Made by a program: the position numbers and the translations under genes | The notes under the pieces: model-generated | What the model was told of the DNA's origin: nothing | Database searches by the model: none | The model's input: only the letters and a program-made list of their open reading frames with translations | In this document: positions 62,387 to 64,000 of the stretch, in pieces | Layout: the number at the start of each line of letters is the position of its first letter | Numbering within the stretch: the stretch's first letter is position 1 | From: Streptomyces sp. AC512_CC834 | GTDB lineage: Bacteria; Actinomycetota; Actinomycetes; Streptomycetales; Streptomycetaceae | DNA length: 64,000 bases | Direction: 5' to 3' | Assembly: GCF_019049325.1 (NCBI RefSeq) | Contig: NZ_JAGMUO010000113.1 | Coordinates: 42,630-106,629 of the forward strand

Positions 62387-62392
62387 GGGGGC

Positions 62393-64000
62393 GTGATCCG
62401 TTACGACGCCCTGGACGCGCTGCCCGTACGCGGTGCCCTGCCCGCGCTGCACGACGCCCTGGAGGGGCACGGCACTGCGGTGCTGGTCGCGCCGCCCGGC
62501 ACCGGCAAGACGACGCTGGTGCCGCTCGCGCTGGCCGGGCTGCTGGGTGAGGGTCCCGCGCGGCGCGTGGTGGTGGCCGAGCCGCGGCGGATCGCGGCGC
62601 GGGCGGCGGCCCGGCGCATGGCGTGGCTGCTGGGCGAGAAGCCCGGCGCGAGTGTCGGGTACACCGTGCGCGGCGAGCGGGTCGTCGGGCGCCACGCGCG
62701 CGTGGAGGTCGTCACGACGGGTGTGCTGTTGCAGCGGCTCCAGCGGGACCAGGAGCTGACGGGCGTCGACGTGGTGGTGCTCGACGAGTGCCACGAGCGT
62801 CATCTGGACGCGGACACGACGGCGGCGTTCCTCTGGGACGTGCGGCAGGCCCTGCGGCCGGAGCTGCGGCTGGTGGCCGCGTCGGCCACGACCGACGCGG
62901 AGGGCTGGGCCCGGCTGCTGGGCGGGGCGCCGGTCGTCGAGGCGCGGGGCGTGTCGTACCCCGTGGAGGTCGTGTGGGCGCCACCGGGGCGTCCGGTGCG
63001 GCCGCCGCACGGGATGCGGGTGGATCCGGCGCTGCTCTCGCACGTGGCGTCGGTGGTGCGGCGGGCACTGACCGAGCGGGACGGGGACGTGCTGTGTTTC
63101 CTGCCCGGGGTCGGGGAGATCTCCCGCGTCGCCGGGCAGTTGGGCGCTCGCGCGGACGTGGACGTGCTCCAGGTGCACGGGCGGGCGCCGGCGGCCGTGC
63201 AGGACGCGGTGCTGGCGCCGGGGACTCGGCGCCGGGTGATGCTGGCGACCTCGGTGGCCGAGTCGTCGCTGACCGTTCCGGGCGTGCGGGTGGTCGTGGA
63301 CGCGGGGCTGGCGCGGGAGCCGCGGGTGGACCACGCGCGCGGGCTGAGCGCGCTGACGACCGTACGGGCCTCGCGGGCCTCGGCGGGGCAGCGGGCGGGC
63401 CGCGCCGGGCGTGAGGCGCCGGGGGTGGTGTACCGCTGCTGGGCGGAAGCGGAGGACGCCCGTCTGCCGCGCTTCCCGGCACCGGAGATCAAGGTGGCCG
63501 ACCTGACGGCGTTCGCGCTGCAGGCGGCCTGCTGGGGCGATCCGGACGCGTCCGGTCTCGCGCTGCTCGATCCGCCGCCGGGAGGGGCGATGGCGGCCGC
63601 CCGGTCGGTGCTGACGGCGGTCGGCGCGGTGGACTCCGCCGGCCGGGCCACCGAGCGCGGGGTACGCATGGCCCGCCTCGGCCTGCACCCCCGCTTGGGC
63701 CGGGCACTCCTGGACGCGGAGGAACTGGGCGCCGGCGTGTCACCGACGACCGGCGACTCCGGGGGCGGCCGTGGCTCGGACGTGGTGGCGGAGGTGGTGG
63801 CGGAGGTGGTGGGGCTGCTGAGTGAGGAGGCGCCGCGGGAGTACGGGGACGATCTGGTGTCCGTGCTGCGGGCCGCCCGGCGGGGCCGGGACGCCTACGG
63901 GACGCGGTGGCGGACCGAGGTGCGGCGGCTGCGGGCCGCCGTGGAGCGCGGGAGCGGCGGGCGGGCGGGGGTGGCCACCGAGGACACGCTTGCCGGGCTG
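62393..64000 (+). CDS. hrpB: ATP-dependent helicase HrpB, N-terminal part (cut by window edge)
   Basis: The first 536 codons, open to the window end. A DEAH/DExH helicase of the HrpB family: motif I APPGTGKTT (residues 33-41), motif II DECH (131-134), motif III SATTD, and motifs V/VI TSVAESSLTVPGVRVVVD and QRAGRAGR. The HrpB-type DEAE/DECH signature and extended C-terminal part separate it from HrpA. The GTG at 62393 gives VIRYDALDALPVRGALPAL. Role in RNA or ribosome metabolism is inferred from the family; the C-terminal domain is not in view. Confidence 0.93.
   Translation, partial: MIRYDALDALPVRGALPALHDALEGHGTAVLVAPPGTGKTTLVPLALAGLLGEGPARRVVVAEPRRIAARAAARRMAWLLGEKPGASVGYTVRGERVVGRHARVEVVTTGVLLQRLQRDQELTGVDVVVLDECHERHLDADTTAAFLWDVRQALRPELRLVAASATTDAEGWARLLGGAPVVEARGVSYPVEVVWAPPGRPVRPPHGMRVDPALLSHVASVVRRALTERDGDVLCFLPGVGEISRVAGQLGARADVDVLQVHGRAPAAVQDAVLAPGTRRRVMLATSVAESSLTVPGVRVVVDAGLAREPRVDHARGLSALTTVRASRASAGQRAGRAGREAPGVVYRCWAEAEDARLPRFPAPEIKVADLTAFALQAACWGDPDASGLALLDPPPGGAMAAARSVLTAVGAVDSAGRATERGVRMARLGLHPRLGRALLDAEELGAGVSPTTGDSGGGRGSDVVAEVVAEVVGLLSEEAPREYGDDLVSVLRAARRGRDAYGTRWRTEVRRLRAAVERGSGGRAGVATEDTLAGL

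Overview
The window is high-GC DNA with strong third-position GC bias, long antisense shadow frames, many GTG starts and ATGA-coupled operons. Its gene content (WhiA, an RbpA-family protein, mycothiol-type DinB-fold proteins, XRE/DUF397/ATPase triads, TerD/TerC genes) is that of a Streptomyces chromosome. From memory the order pgi-rbpA paralogue-secG-tpiA-pgk-gap, then uvrC-rapZ-yvcK-whiA, then uvrA, aroQ, uvrB, rpsA and coaE follows the core arm of S. coelicolor around whiA. No rRNA, tRNA, CRISPR array, insertion sequence or prophage was recognised.

Layout. 1-4671: glycolysis block on the minus strand (pgi 5' part, RbpA-like protein, secG, tpiA, pgk, gap). 4797-7897: secreted M14 carboxypeptidase with its own terminator. 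8216-13884: four-gene operon uvrC-rapZ-yvcK-whiA. 14235-19451: a small regulator, a Tat/lipoprotein Rieske protein, a LacI regulator overlapping a PfkB sugar kinase, and an XRE regulator divergent from YceI. 19520-26042: uvrA, a DinB-like protein, a metallo-beta-lactamase-fold hydrolase, aroQ and an LD-carboxypeptidase. 26091-31347: Ca2+/H+ antiporter, terC behind a probable manganese riboswitch, and two TerD proteins. 31489-38741: uvrB, an MHYT sensor, GlpQ, Ogt, a VOC protein and the psuG-psuK pair. 38934-44051: methyltransferase, CorA, a kinase-like protein, DUF1772 and a GltD-like oxidoreductase. 44041-47340: accessory patch with 19-bp tandem repeats, a broken methyltransferase, an XRE-DUF397 pair divergent from an ATPase gene, and small hypotheticals. 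47496-56048: metabolic and repair genes (DUF899, amidohydrolase, FUSC, nucleotidyltransferase, RidA, a collapsed GNAT gene, prolyl aminopeptidase, type-5 uracil-DNA glycosylase, S4 protein). 56146-64000: methyltransferase, DUF6343, TPR, coaE, PAC2 protein, rpsA, methyltransferase and the start of hrpB.

Most notable signals. (i) uvrA, uvrB, uvrC and ogt, four separate DNA-repair transcription units, carry the same promoter, TTGTCRGTG-N8-TAnnnT or a close variant. This is the RecA-independent (PafBC-type) DNA-damage promoter known from mycobacteria. The uvrC copy also drives rapZ, yvcK and the sporulation regulator whiA. (ii) About a dozen genes have a -10 hexamer 6-7 nt before the start codon, implying leaderless mRNAs. 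(iii) The terC leader has yybP-ykoY (Mn2+) hallmarks, and the 3' strand of its P1 helix can instead pair perfectly with the terC ribosome binding site. (iv) Remodelled genes include a duplicated P-loop fragment ahead of coaE, a GNAT gene that lost its core in frame, a UvrC with an insert of about 175 residues inside its nuclease domain, and a UvrA with a histone-like Lys/Ala tail.
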